From positions 264,568 through 328,567 of the forward strand of contig QEYB01001157.1 in NCBI GenBank assembly GCA_017562135.1: 64,000 nt of DNA. Direction: 5' to 3'. The position numbers and the translations under genes were made by a program. The stretch's first letter is position 1, and each line of letters begins with the position of its first letter. The DNA comes from Dipylidium caninum (Eukaryota > Platyhelminthes > Cestoda > Cyclophyllidea > Dipylidiidae). The notes under the pieces were generated by a model. The model ran no database searches, was not told the origin of the DNA, and worked only from the letters and a program-made list of their open reading frames with translations. Shown piece by piece: positions 1 to 12,073 of the stretch.

Positions 1-160
1 AGGACGGCGAATCGAAGACTCAGTCGACGCCAAAGTCCTTTGGCTGTTGACACTGCCAGACTTCGGGTGTAGAAGGTGTGCTACATAACGAAAGAACGCG
101 TGAAAGGCAAAAGACCGGCGGGTAAGTCGAGGCGGTTGGTGAAGGGGGCGATGGACTTAC

Positions 161-1536
161 AATGAAGTGGAAGACAAAGTCGTAGGCGAGACAGACACCC
201 CACAACGGTGATGCACTGCTCCTTGCAGAGGGTGCCGAGGATGACAAGAAGGGAGATTGTCAGTAGGTAGCCAAATTCTGATGCAAAAGAGGGAAAATGG
301 TAAAGCTCCTCCCCTGCTTGGCTGTTTTAGGACTAACCAGGGGATAGACGAGTCGTATGCAAACAGAAATCATTATTCTGACTAAGAACAGTCTCAAAAA
401 CAGCTTTTTCTAAAGCATTCTTTAAAAAATTGCTGCAAAGTCGTAAATCTCGGCACACTTAAGCTGATTTTGTAAGAAACAGTTATCTCGTCTGGAAGGG
501 GAGGTAAAAGGGAGAGGAGAGGCAAGAAAAAGTGTCGAGGTGCCAGACTTCCACTACTCGACGCGATGTCAGGAAAGAGTTACGTCATTAACTTAGACTG
601 AACTACTCTGTAATGCTACGCTGACGCCATCAGAGCGCCAAGATTGTTCACCGGCAACGTATTTGACGAGCGACGTGAGGGAAACACAGAAGTATTAGGT
701 GGGAAACCATGAAACAGTCGTTTTGCTTTAGTGTCTGCGTTCAGCCACGACTGAGGGCGATACATTGTGACGTATGCTCGACATTTTTATTTATAAATTT
801 AAGTGTATTCTTCATTCATTTTCATTTCATAGCTTGTAACCCAATACACCAACTGTGACCACTATACTACATGTCGGTCGACAATGAGTTGCAAAATAGT
901 GGAGTCAAGTACAAAAAACAAAAGGAATACGCCTGATTAGAGATGAAGGGGAGGAGTAAGTGGGAAATAAAAAAACCTTAATAATAGATAGATAAATATG
1001 GGGGTATCTTATCCAGTAAGAAAGGTACCTTTCAAAAAACTCAAACCATCAGCAGCGATGAGGTTGAGATAGAGGGGAAGAGAGGCGAACACAAATACTG
1101 CTGAAAGCAGCTCCGCTCGTCCAACCACCCCAGTCACGGCCTCCACATGAACCGGATGAAGTGCAAAAATGAGTGCAGAGGCTAAACTTCCCGGAGGATC
1201 GAGGAATCGACAAGAAAATCGGTGGAAGAGGAGGACAACCACGACGTGTGTAAGGACATTAACCAGATGGTAAGTGCTGGGTTCGAGGCCGGAGAGGGCA
1301 AAGTTCCAGCGATATGTAAGAACAGTAAGGGGACGATAAGACTTGTGGCTTGACTCATGGCTCATTGGAGTTCCCCAGAAGTCATTGAGAAAAAGGGTCC
1401 ACCAGGGTTGAATGTGGGAACGGAGATCTTGGTTCTCAACCACTGCTGAGGCATCATCAAATACAAAGCCGCATGAAATGCTGTTGCTGTAGATCAGGAG
1501 AGCGAGAGCAATAAGGAGTATGTAATGCCAGATAGG
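161..1536 (-). CDS. TMTC: TMTC-family protein O-mannosyltransferase, partial (two exons)
   Basis: TMTC proteins are multi-pass ER membrane enzymes with a GT-C fold and C-terminal TPRs that O-mannosylate cadherin-type folds. Only the N-terminal membrane part is here. The first visible exon (about 1536 to 1029) encodes a hydrophobic helix, the luminal FDD acidic motif, and the family hallmarks NDFWGTPM, SHKSYRPLTVLT, YHLVNV, HPVHVEAVTGVVGRAEL. It ends AAAG before a GTACCT donor. The second exon (277 to 161) follows a CATCAG acceptor, joins in phase (G+AA) and encodes LGTLCKEQ and AYDFVFHFI before a GTAAGT donor. The frame breaks inside this exon at a run of four C (198-201 on +): removing one base restores the family sequence. 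The start codon is unresolved because the frame stays open upstream without an obvious ATG. The remaining exons and the TPRs lie beyond the left edge. The match is closest in style to TMTC1/TMTC3, and the paralogue is not assigned. Confidence 0.9.
278..1028 (-). other. TMTC intron
   Basis: This 751-nt intron separates the two visible TMTC exons, with a GTACCT donor at its high-coordinate end and a TTTTGCATCAG acceptor at its low end. I see no additional exon or repeat inside it. The two flanking exons join directly in phase 1, so no missing exon is needed. Confidence 0.75.
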
Positions 1537-1539
1537 TGA

Positions 1540-4500
1540 AGGGCAGACGCAGTGGAGGACTGGTGATACTTTTGGCGAAACTTCTCTTTGAGAAAGTCTA
1601 CGGGAGTATAAATAGAAATGAGAGCAAAGCTATGGAGATGCTAAGTGACAGGCCGAGGACAACCTTATTTAAAAACATTGCGTCTGAATTAACAAATAAC
1701 AAGACATACCGATTGCGTTTGCGCATTGGGAGAGTGGACTCTTCGACCAGCGTCAGTCAATAAAAGTTCATACGGCAATTTAATTGGCTGTTTAGGCCTT
1801 TCATATGAAATAATTTATGGTTGTGGATATAAACAAATGAATTCAAGGTTACAGGCCACAAAAACATTTGTACATCGAAAAGCCTATAAAGCATCACCAT
1901 TGCGTAAAGCAAAAGTGTTATACAAATGGCAAAGAAGCGCAATTGTCAAACAAACACGGCAATTTAGTTAGACTATAAATTGGCGATTTTATATAAAACT
2001 ACCAATAGGTGTTATATATTAGTTGACAAAAATAAAACATGGCGACTACAAGGCAGACGTTACTTATTTATGCGAAAACGAACGAGCTACCACCTTGAAA
2101 TGCGATCTGCCTCCTCTTTTAACCTTTACTTCAAAACCACTATGGCAGACTATGACCCAAGAATAAATCATCACCGTGTGAATTTACATCCATTTTAATT
2201 AGAAAAAATGTTTGAGGTTTATCGAACAAACTTAGCATGAAATGCGTGGGGCGACTACAGCAGCTCTTTTTCTATTAATATTGTGGCAACTAACAATGGT
2301 GACATAGACGACAATTTGTCGCTTTGCGACCTACAAGTAAACCGAGCGCAGATTGCTTTATTGCCTCCCCCTAAACAGCAACAGATGATTAGAGCTGATA
2401 GAGTACGGCCCCGAAGGGGACTTCCGTCTTTTCTGTAAACTATACTAATTGACAAAATCCGAATAGTCGATTTCTTTTCATAAACAGCGGCAATGGGCAG
2501 GTGAAAAAAAAGCGCGAAACTTCGCACCGCTTTGCCTGTTAGCAAGGTAGACGACGCTATGGGGACGCAATTACTCCCTCTGTTTATAGTTTTTACGTTA
2601 CATGGATGGCAAATGCTTTTAACACAACCGCCCACTTTCAAGAAACAGGAGGAGGACTCGTTTTACATAATAAATAGCCATTGAAACTTCCAATAAATCA
2701 GGCTAGACAATGGACTGTAAGACTTCCCAATTTGCTGCCCCCCCCCCCTACTTCCCCTCGCCCGGACTCCCCACACCCTCCAGTCCGCCGCTGCCACCGC
2801 CGACATGTCTTTTCTCCGTTTATTCACTGAAGCGTAATGCGAGGGGGCCCGAGGGAGCTGGGCGCCGATGTCCCACAACTGCTGTCACTTTTATGGGAAA
2901 GTTAAATACCTCCACAACACAACAACTTTGCATTCATGGAGAGCGGTTGAGTTGTACCATTATACGGGGAAAACACAGCCCTGAGAGGGTTTGTGGGACT
3001 CCCACTTCACCCGACTGCGCTGTCACTGATTAAAAGTAGAAAATGTCTTGCAAATGAGTCCCCGCCGCCTCCCCATCCACCGCTTTCCCTTGCTGCTATT
3101 GAATTCATTTCCAGACTTGCGTAGTTTATTGCCACCGTGGGCAACAACCGAGGGGAAGAGGCGGTCCTCCTGGGCCGTGATCGGACACACTGGATGGCCT
3201 CCTGTCGTGCGTGGGACGAAGGACGAGTGACAAGCATGTCGTGCTTTTCGATCTCCCCCTGAGACCGCGGTGGGGCAAGATTCGCGTGCTGCATTCATCG
3301 CGGTGTCGCATATTCCTGCCTTCGAGGAGATCGAGTCACTAGGAGGCGATACTTCAAATGCGGAGAGGCGCATTTATTTTGTCAGAGGTCGGACATGGAC
3401 GGAAATGGACTCAACCATTCGTCAATGTCTCTGTGCCCGGCCTGAATCCGCATCGGAGACGACTTCGACGGCTCTTCAGGCGCCAAAGGATCGGGGAACT
3501 TAGCGCGAGGCATCACTGCGGGCTGATGTGCCTTTCCGCTGAATGGCGTCCTCCTGGCTCCACGCAGGCCTTCTCTGTCGCGTTGACCACTCGTATCTTG
3601 TCCTCAGGCCTCCAAGAAAGCGCTGGGCAATTCCAAAACTCGCCTCACCTGGATAATATCGTCAACGCGAAAGAACAAAATCAGTGGGTTGTCATTTGAT
3701 GCGGTTCATGTGGGGAATCCAGCCGTCAACCGCGGTGACAACCCGAAGACGCGCTCCCTTCAGTGTCTCGAGCCAGCAGACGCTTTCTCACACATCAGGC
3801 TATTTTTTTTCCAAAATGAGACTCCATTCTCCACCTCGAGAAGTGACAAGGAGTGATTAGTTGATGGCGCGTCAATCACAGGACAAAGACAAAGTGAGCG
3901 CCACCCGTCCCTTGAAAAAAATCGCTTTGATAGAATAAAAATCGTCAAACTGTCGACCGTCGACAGGGAGTCGAGAAGCACACAAAAAATGGGTTAAATG
4001 AAGTCCCGGTGAAGTGGCTCGCCAGCCAGTGGGTGACGAGGGTTCCACCGGCACTCCAAACTCGCTCGCCTCCTCCCTCAAGGCCTTCCACGCCTCTTTT
4101 CTTGACTCGGTTGGAAGAGGAAGACTTTCCAGAGCCAACGGGGGACACGCGAGGCTAAAGGTTGAGGCCTTGGCGATGGAGCCATAGCGAAATTCTCCCC
4201 TCCGAGAATCGGCCTGGCGCCCGTCGTGATGGCAGGCGAGTGGAGGAGATCTGCGTGATGGAACTCGCAAATTCGAGTCCATTTCCCTGTCCGGTTGACC
4301 TCCACAGGCAGGGTGGCGGCCATCGCCTGTGCCCGCCTCCGTTCTCTGCGTGAGCTTCATCGCCTGCCACTCTGCTGCCTTCTCGAGGAGGCAGTCTGAG
4401 GCTCCATACCGAGCCCTCCGAGGTCAGTCAATCATCGTCCGAAGATTTCTCCTGTCCTCGCCGTCCCGAGCGACAAACACGACTCTGGTCTGGTTGAAAT

Positions 4501-5125
4501 GCTTGGATGACTGGGACAGAAGCGATGCCGGGGACGAAATGAAGTGGTCGCCTGCCTTCCACATCCGCTTCAGACACGCTCTAAAGAGAAAAATGCCTCG
4601 GGGCGGGCAAAACACACTCTCCCCCTCGAAAACAGTGTGAAAAATACTTGTTTTCCTCCTTCCCGCCATGACAACGGAGTTGGCGTGCGAGTTAACCCGC
4701 CAACATCACAGTCGTGGCACTCAGAAGCGTCCCAGTAGGCGGTGAAGGCGGTGCCAACTTCTCAGTCTGTCCGCCCTCACTTGCCTCGACTCTCCCCGCC
4801 CGTACAAAAGGCCGAACGTCACAAAATCCGCTACAGTAAAATTCTAATAGGGTCGGAAGGTGAGCCTATTGTTCTCGGGGGGATAAATAGCCCTGCCGCC
4901 CACCGGCCACCGGACTACCGCTGCACTGGTGCCCGCCTCGATGGCAAGTGAAAGTTTTCTTTCCCCTTCTTTTGCTCCATACTCTCGCCAGCTTCTCCAT
5001 TTCCCCTCCCCCCTTTCTCCGTCTGTGCGACGGAGGTGATATTCTCCGAGTTTTAAACTCTCAAGGGAACATTTTACTGAGTGGAGTGAAGTGGGAGAAG
5101 TCACCTGAGATTTGGTTAATTTCAG
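1540..5125. other. Intergenic/upstream region with no firm gene
   Basis: This stretch lies between the divergent TMTC and REJ-GPS genes. It should hold the TMTC promoter and the missing first exon(s) of the REJ gene, since the first REJ exon I can place starts in phase 0 without a methionine or signal peptide. From about 1600 to 2240 it is AT-rich. From about 2700 it becomes GC-rich with a C-run near 2742. Protein-like stretches on + near 3390-3440 and 4470-4600 could be exons, but their splice sites and homology are not convincing, so none is called. Confidence 0.5.
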
Positions 5126-8100
5126 AGGCAACTGCTGACACTCACCGCCATTCAGATTATTTTGGTAAGCCGCTTCACTTAATCTCATCCATCTCCCGTT
5201 GAAAATGGTTGTTTTGAGGAATCTTTCTTCCCTCTGTTAATGCAGAGCGCCGTGGGACACCGAACGCCGGAGGAAATTCGTAGAGCGGCCTTCGACTTCC
5301 ACTACTCCTTCGAGTGTCCGCTTGGGGTGTTCGTAGGTGAAGTCTTCAAATGCAATCTTACGGTGATTGGCGCAAATCGCGTGAAAGCCACTATACAGTG
5401 GCAGGGAAAACCTCCGCTTACTCACGAATTTACAGGTTTGCTTCTGTGTTGTGCGTTGCTACTGACAAAGCTCATTTAAGTAGTAGCAACCGCATCGTGG
5501 ACATTAAGGGCAAATTCCTGTAATTCATTGCAGAAGACAATATCGTTAGCCTCGGCGTCTCCTCCCTCGACAAGTATCGGAACACCTTCGAGAAATGTGC
5601 CAACGAGTCGCCCGAGGCCCTCGGACCCTTCGCCTTGGAATACGGCGAACTGCGCTCCATCCGAGTCTCCGCGGGCAACAACACGCTGGAGTATCTGGTA
5701 AGCACATCTCAACCACCTTCAAAGGACCTCCCTTTCGCTGGAGCAAACTTGCTTTCCACACTCACCAGACGACAATGGTGGAGACATTTTCGTCTGGACT
5801 GAAAGGCGGTTTTATACCCTCCCAGCATCGCAGTCACCGCTGCCCTAACGGAAGTGGGTCCACCTCCTCGAGGAGGGTGTGTTCTGACGGCAGCCCCGCG
5901 ACGATCGTCCACGAACGTGTACGTTCCTTCTCGCCACCTCGTCTTCTCCTCAGCACCAGACAAAAAAAAAGTAAACCTTCTCGTCCATGTCGTCCTCCAC
6001 AGATTTGCAAGGTGACTCCTCCGATGGCGGACATTGAGGCGTGCAACTGGACGCGTCAAATTATTCTCCGGAAGAATGATATGATTCTGATGGCCGCTGA
6101 AGGTGACTCGATTAACTGCGTCGTTGTCGACGCATTGCACAGCGAATCAGGGAAAATACGTGTTCCGGCGGTAAGTTTTTCGGCTTGTTTTATATTCACA
6201 TTGGAGGTGAAGAACAAAAATCCCCACCGGACAGCACGGATTCCACTCTCCACCGAAGGTATACGCAGTTTTTGAAACGGTTTAGGGCTCCGCCTTTCCT
6301 CCCACCCGCGGGGAAGCCGGAATTGAGACGAAGTCGTGTTGAAGAGGGTTTCGGGGGGCAACGATTACTTCGAAAACTCAAGATTTTCACTTTCGTCGCC
6401 TCTCACCGCTGCGAGGGGAAAACAGGCGTTGAGACGAGGCACCGGAGGTTGAAGGAAGCCAAATCGAACCCGGACCGTCTTTATGTGAGAGAGAATTCCA
6501 TTTTTAGCAACAAATTGACGTGTTTTTGACGGAGACGAGGGAAATCTACGGATCCTTCGCCCACGAGGGTCTCCAGTCGGTGGTGGCCGTGCTGGAGCCT
6601 TTCGCGTGGACTCAACGCGCCACGCCCATACGCCTCGAGAAGCTCATTTCCGTTGTCTCCTCCAACGGGGTTACGAGGCCGCCTCCTCCTCCGCCTCCTC
6701 CTGGTACGTTCGCCGCCCCGACCGTTTCGCCTTAACGTGACTTTGGGACGCAGGTGAAGTCCCCGTCGTCCTCGGCGGCATCGGAGTGTTCTCGCGGGGA
6801 GCATCGGGACTCCTCTGGGGTTGCGGCGAGCTCTTCGATCTCTTCGAGGCGGACAGTCAACTCACATTCACGGTGGACTTACTGCAAGGCAACTTTCGAC
6901 AAATTAAATGGCAGATTAGAAATTACACCGATGTGGATCGGGTCTACACCCGCTTCACCTTCGCCGTCGACTTCACCGTCGACTTCGGATTGCGCGTAAG
7001 GCCTGAATTAGTCGGAGTAAATGCTCTGTCCCCCTAGACGGGCGTCTACACCGTGAGCGCCGTCGCCCAGTGGCAAGGAGACGTCAGCTCCCCCACCTCG
7101 CGCTCCTTCGAGGTCCTCGGCAGCCGCGATTTCGTCGCGGTCTGCACCGAGCGCCAGAGAAGGCGGCTGGACGAGCACCAGCCCGTGTGGGCCTTTCCCG
7201 AGGTGTGGCCGTTCCGACTGCGCTTCGACCTCCTGCACAGCAGTGGCTGCTTCCACTACGTGGTCGAACGCGGCCAGCGCGTCTGTCTTGCCCCGCGTCT
7301 CCGCCCCAACCTCCGACTCCGAGTGGAGCAGAACGAGGTGAGAGAGACTTTCCGCCCCTCCTTAGCGTTGTAGGCAGTCGGATTCTTCCTCGCCGAGGTG
7401 ACCGATCCGAGCCACGGACGGACGTTCAGGGTGGAGGGCGTGGACGGTGACATCTGTCTGCCCCGAGGCAAACTCCGTCTGGACGCGGTGTACTCGGTGA
7501 GGCTGTACGGAAACAACTCGGACTGGATCGGCCGAGACACGCACAGCCTGTTGCTCGGCAGGGATCACGGAGTGGCCCTCTGGGCCAAGTGAGGCAACTT
7601 TGATGTCCTTACGCCGTCTCCTAGTGTCGTCTGGCCCGAGGTCACCGTGGCGACACTGGTTGTCCGAACGCCCGAGGATGTCGTGGTGAGCAGCGGCTGT
7701 ACTGGCGCCAATTGTGGCGAAACGTCGGTTTTCCTGTGGAGTCTCACCGCGGATCTGCCGAGCGGGTCGGCGTGGCGCCTGACGACGGAGGAGATGAACC
7801 AGTTTGCCGTAGGTAAGGCGGTGAACCCACCTCGCAACTTAACTTTGCCTTCCGCGGATTCGGAGCCGAGGCATCGCTGTATGCGCGTAGCTCGGGTGCT
7901 GAGTGTCGTCCTCCGACGACGTGAAGTGGTCGGTCGAAGGATAAAACGTGGACGATTCGGTGTTCGGTTGGCCCGAACTCACAGATCGCCGTTGGGGCGG
8001 GCATCGCGAGACCTTCAACCTCCTCGTCTCCGTCGCCAGGCCCGCCGGCGTTCGTCCCCGGAAATCTTCCTTGAATCGCGGCGTTGAATCGCGCATGAGA

Positions 8101-11100
8101 TGCGGCGCTCGGCCAAGAGTTTGTCCACTTAGACGATGCAAAACTGCGTGTCCTGTCCGTGTGCACGTCAAAAATGACCACAAAGTCTTCTGAAAGCCTT
8201 CGTCCGAGGCGGATGGACGTAGCTCGGTTTATGCTTCAATGTCAATCGAGGCAGACTGCGGAATGAATTCAAAATCCTGAGAAATGTGACGCTACGTCGT
8301 TTCACACCGCGCGTGGACGGCAGAGCCTTAAGCTCTCGTCCGGCCTCCTCGTCGTAGTTCTGGAAGCCCTCCAACGCGTATCTAACAGCCCGCGTTCCAC
8401 CCCTCCTCCAGGCTGGACGACCTCCACGCTCGTCATTTTGCCCGGCCTCATCCACCAACTGCCAGACAAAACGGAGCTGAAGGCCTGCATGGAAATGAAT
8501 GGCACGCCGTTCAAGGGCCCGAAGACTTGCGTTGGCCTCGACGTTTGGACACCGAGGAGATGCGACGCCTGCTTCCTCGAGGCGCCTCAGCGTGTGCACG
8601 CCTTCCAACGCGTCTGCGTCGTCTGTTCCTGCGCGCCTCTCCAAGGCAGATTCGAGTTCTACGGTAGGTCGGTCGCGTCCCAAGGCAAATCGCGTCAACT
8701 CGCCTCTCCTCGTCTTTCAGTGCTGACGACCCGAGGTCGCGTCTTCACCCTCGCCTCCGGCGAGAGCCCGGCCCTCTGCGCCATGCTGCCCCGCCTCGAG
8801 GAGGCCATCCGGTCGTGCATCCGCAGTCTCCCCGACTCCAGTTTGTACCTCGACAAGTGCTTCCAGCCCCTCGGGGTGAGCGTCCTCTTTAGCCCGCCGA
8901 CATTCGCCTTTCCCCTTCACCATCGTGTCACATCTTCCTCTCGACGCAGTTCGCGGCCATTCCACCAGCGGAAATGGAGATTCAACTGGACGACATTCTG
9001 CACGGCAACATTGACATCCTCGAGAAGGCAATCGCCTCCGGACGGGTGGAAACCATCGCCGAGGTCGTTCAGGCCATTGCCGCTGAGGTGGCGTATTTCA
9101 TCAACACCGATTTTTATCAGAGTAGGTTGCACCACCGCACCGAGCGCCATTCCTTCTGTCCCAGTGAGCCCCGGGAAAGACGACTTCTTGACGCATTTCA
9201 GCTCCACCCGGGGAGAACAGGCCGAGGAGGGACAAGGTGTCACGGGTGGGTCAACATGGCATGAGGAGGGGCCTCGGAATCCCCTCGGATCTGCCTAATC
9301 TCCACACCGCACCTTGTAGCTTCTGCACATGTTGGTGGCGACGTTGGAGGCATTTTCGCCCCTCAAGCGGGTCTCCCTCCTCGCCGTGACCTCCGCCCTC
9401 GAGGCGCTTTCGAACCACTGCCAAGGAGATGCCCTTCACCACGGTGGACCGGATCCGCTCGCTTCTGGCGGAGGTAGTGAGTGTTCTGCCGTCATTGCTG
9501 GCCGCCTCCCCGCGTCAGGACGTTTTCCAATGGGGCAGCCGCTTGACCAACATCGGCCTCAACCTCCTCGAGGTATCTGCCTCGTCATCTCGGTTGGCAT
9601 TGACTGATGCTGTCTGTTTGCAGGGCATGTGCCACCAGCACAGGAATCCCACGCCCGCCCTCCTCCGCCGGCCGCCCTCGGAGCTCGACTACGACACGGA
9701 CATCGCCTTTCCCGGTAAGTTCATCTTCGTCAAACAGCATCGGAGGGCGGTGGGAGCCACTTCGCCTAGTCGTCACTCTCCTCCGGAAGCTCCACGTGGG
9801 CGCAAACCCGCAGAGTTCCGCGTCGCCGCGAGTTCACCACTCCCCGTCTTCCTTGCAGCTCTCCACGCCGGGGACGAGCTGGTCCATAGCGCAGTCTCCA
9901 TGCCGACCAAAGACAGTCTGTGCGTGATTTGATCTTACTTCCCACAAATTTCTCATTTACTTGCCCAAGTTATTGGCTTCTTCCACTCTCGTCCACTTGT
10001 CCGGGCAGGGAAAAGAACTAATCGCCACTTTGGCCGCATTGGACGTCGTACTGGCGGACAGTTTGCACAAAATCCTCGTTCCCGGCGGCGATCCGTTCCG
10101 TGTGGAGGTCACAACCGCTTCGCGCGCCTCGGTGATCTTCTGCCGTGTCGACAGAAGGCATCCCGACTACGGGACCAGTGCGTGCGGCGAGGAGGAGTTG
10201 ATTAGGAGCCTGGTGGAGCACCTCGCACACGACGACGTGGTAGTACGCGTGAGTGTCCTCACTTTCCACGGCAGGGCGGAAGAGATAATCACACCGTCTG
10301 ACGCAACACTCTCGAATGTAGAGGAGTAATTTCGCCGAAAACCTGTACGAATTCTTAAACGATGAGTCCAGCACCCTGAAGTCCACCCTGGTCGCCTTGA
10401 CCGTCTACGCCAACGGGACGGAGCTCGGTGCCTCCGACACCAGCAGCCCACTCTTTATCGCCCTCAAGAAGGTTTGTTCTCCTGTTTGCCCAGGTTTGTG
10501 TGTGACTCTTGCGCTGTGTCCACAGACCACGGAGGCCCACGCTCCTGCGCAAGCCATTGGCGACTGGGAGGACGACGAGCTGCGCCTGCCCGAGCCGGTG
10601 ATGTCGGTGGAGGGGCGGCTGGTCTACCAGCCACTCATCATGCACAGCTTCGCCATCGAGCAGGTCCACAACACCGTGGTATTCCAACTGCGTCCCGAGG
10701 ACGTCTCCACATGTCCGCAGTATCTGGTGCTCGCGAGGTGAGTGGCGCCAGCGGTGGTTGGGGTTTCGGCCTTCTTTCTCCAATTCATACGTCTTCATCA
10801 GGTACATAATTCCACCGAATCTCCACGCTCCCGACGAATATGGAGAGTTCTTCTGGGCCATGCTGCCTTCCTCCACCTCGAAGTGCGGTGAGTTGCTAAT
10901 CGGTTTCAAGAAATGCGTGTGGAGTGGAGAGAATCACTCGCATTCCTCTTCTCCATTCGCTCCTTCCTCCAAGTGGCCACAAGTGGTGCGGAGGCGATGC
11001 GAGTGAACTACGTTCTTTACATCCACCCGCACGTCCACGCGGAACTGAAGCCGAGACGATCGCGCGGACTGCACATTTGCGTCTGCGGGCGGAGGACTTG

Positions 11101-12050
11101 AACACCTTCTACATCGGCTACCGGCAACTCTCACCTCCTGAAGTAAACCAGTACGACAGGGGGAATCGGCCTCCGGTGCCCTACCCGTTCACCGACCAAA
11201 TCAACATCACCGCCCCCGCCTCGGTCCTCATGGTCTCGTGTCTCCACATCCCCTCCGGAGCCGACGAGTGGCAGGCCGGCGGGTGCAGGGTAGGCCGACC
11301 ACTTAACTCTTCTGCTCTAGCAAATTGGGCAACTGCGATTCCTAGGGGTGAATGGGAGAAGAGAGGAGAGCGGCCTTCCTCTCCGCTTGTCGCTCTCTGT
11401 GGTGAGGTTGCGTTGGCGCTGAGTTCAGCTCTCTGGCTGTGGATGGAGGGTTCTCACAATTCCGAGGCCCGCGTGCACAGCCGAGGGTGGTTGCAGGTCC
11501 ATCCGCCTCGGAAGTGTTCAGCAGCAGTCCGCCAAGCGGTGGAGAGCCCGTCAGCGCGGCGAGAAGAGAGGAGGACATGAATTAAGACGCCGGTCTGTGT
11601 GCCCGATGAACAGATCGCCTTCCCAAGGAGTCAGGAAACTCAGACAACGCGAGTGAGGACCAAAGGTTGGCACCGGGGGGGTGGGAGAGACAAGCCACTG
11701 GTAGTCTCGGGTTGATTTGAACACCTCAGCGAGTAGAGAGCTCCAGAGAGCCAACAATTTCAGCGTTTTTTCTCTCTCCACAGGCTGTACCGTCCAACAA
11801 AACGGACGAAATACTGTGCGAATGCGCTGATTCAGCGACATTTGCGGGCAAAACCACTCCCGAATTTGTCTCAGCCGAGTTCGCTCACGTCCGAGGTTCT
11901 CAGAGGAGGTCGACAAATTCCCCGAATGGCGCTTTCGTCGTCGCAGTTGCGATGCTCGTCGCGATTACTGCGACGATATCCGAGGCAGCGAACGAACTGT
12001 ACGACAGACTGACGCTCCACTTTATTCCACGCCACTTGCCGTCCAGTTGA
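5126..12050 (+). CDS. REJ-GAIN/GPS polycystin-1-type receptor ending after one membrane span (5' incomplete)
   Basis: Exons: 5126-5164 (tentative), 5246-5435, 5534-5697, 6003-6170, 6508-6703, 6754-6995, 7038-7337, 7374-7588, 7625-7812, 8412-8663, 8721-8875, 8950-9121, 9202-9236, 9320-9572, 9624-9714, 9859-9923, 10009-10248, 10322-10471, 10526-10737, 10802-10887, 10974-11289, 11784-12050, about 1,330 codons. PKD-like strands (TGVYTVSAVAQW) precede a REJ module with its hallmark C-x-C...P...F..VCVVC...GRFEFY pattern (8560-8663 and on). A helical GAIN region and a GPS motif (W, GC, then LCEC across 11260-11840) follow, then one hydrophobic helix near 11930-11990 and a short basic tail. The stop is at 12048, 18 nt before AATAAA. 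The PLAT domain and further spans of polycystin-1 are absent downstream. Sea-urchin REJ1-like single-span proteins have this plan. Two single-base frame breaks (near 9413 and 11066-11099) are needed to keep homology. Likely a surface adhesion or signalling receptor. Confidence 0.85.
7813..8411 (+). other. REJ gene intron (599 nt)
   Basis: One of the two longer introns of the receptor gene, bounded by GTAAGG and a CCTCCTCCAG acceptor. The flanking exons join as G+GC and restore the REJ strand ...FAV-G-WTTSTLVI, so no exon appears to be missing. Open frames inside on both strands are by-products of GC-rich sequence. Nothing else was seen. Confidence 0.7.
9202..9236 (+). other. 35-nt microexon of the REJ-GPS gene
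   Basis: The preceding exon ends in phase 1 at 9121 and the following exon at 9320 opens in phase 0, so they cannot be joined directly. A 35-nt segment between them, with acceptor GCATTTCAG and donor AAG|GTGTCA, converts phase 1 to phase 0 exactly and adds a proline/arginine-rich linker (TPPGENRPRRDK). This is inferred from phase arithmetic and splice-site quality. Confidence 0.65.
11290..11783 (+). other. REJ gene intron splitting the GPS motif
   Basis: A 494-nt intron from GTAGGC to TCTCTCTCCACAG lies between the GPS half carrying W and GC and the half carrying LCEC. The phase-0 join reads GGCR-AVPSNKTDEILCEC, matching the GPS spacing. No other feature was seen inside. Confidence 0.75.
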
Positions 12051-12067
12051 ATTGTGCAACGACGACA

Positions 12068-12073
12068 AATAAA
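12068..12073 (+). promoter_or_regulatory. Polyadenylation signal of the REJ-GPS gene
   Basis: A canonical AATAAA lies 18 nt after the TGA at 12048-12050. Its closeness supports a real gene end here, rather than a skipped exon leading on to a PLAT domain. Confidence 0.65.

Noticed and set aside
3358..3699. PKD-like sounding stretch (FVNVSVPGLN) that might be a 5' REJ exon
   Set aside because: No convincing acceptor/donor pair in a phase that connects to 5126 or 5246.
4400..4640. Protein-like plus frame (ATNTTLVWLK, DDWDRSDAG)
   Set aside because: An equally plausible frame exists on minus and splice sites are weak. Kept as unassigned sequence.
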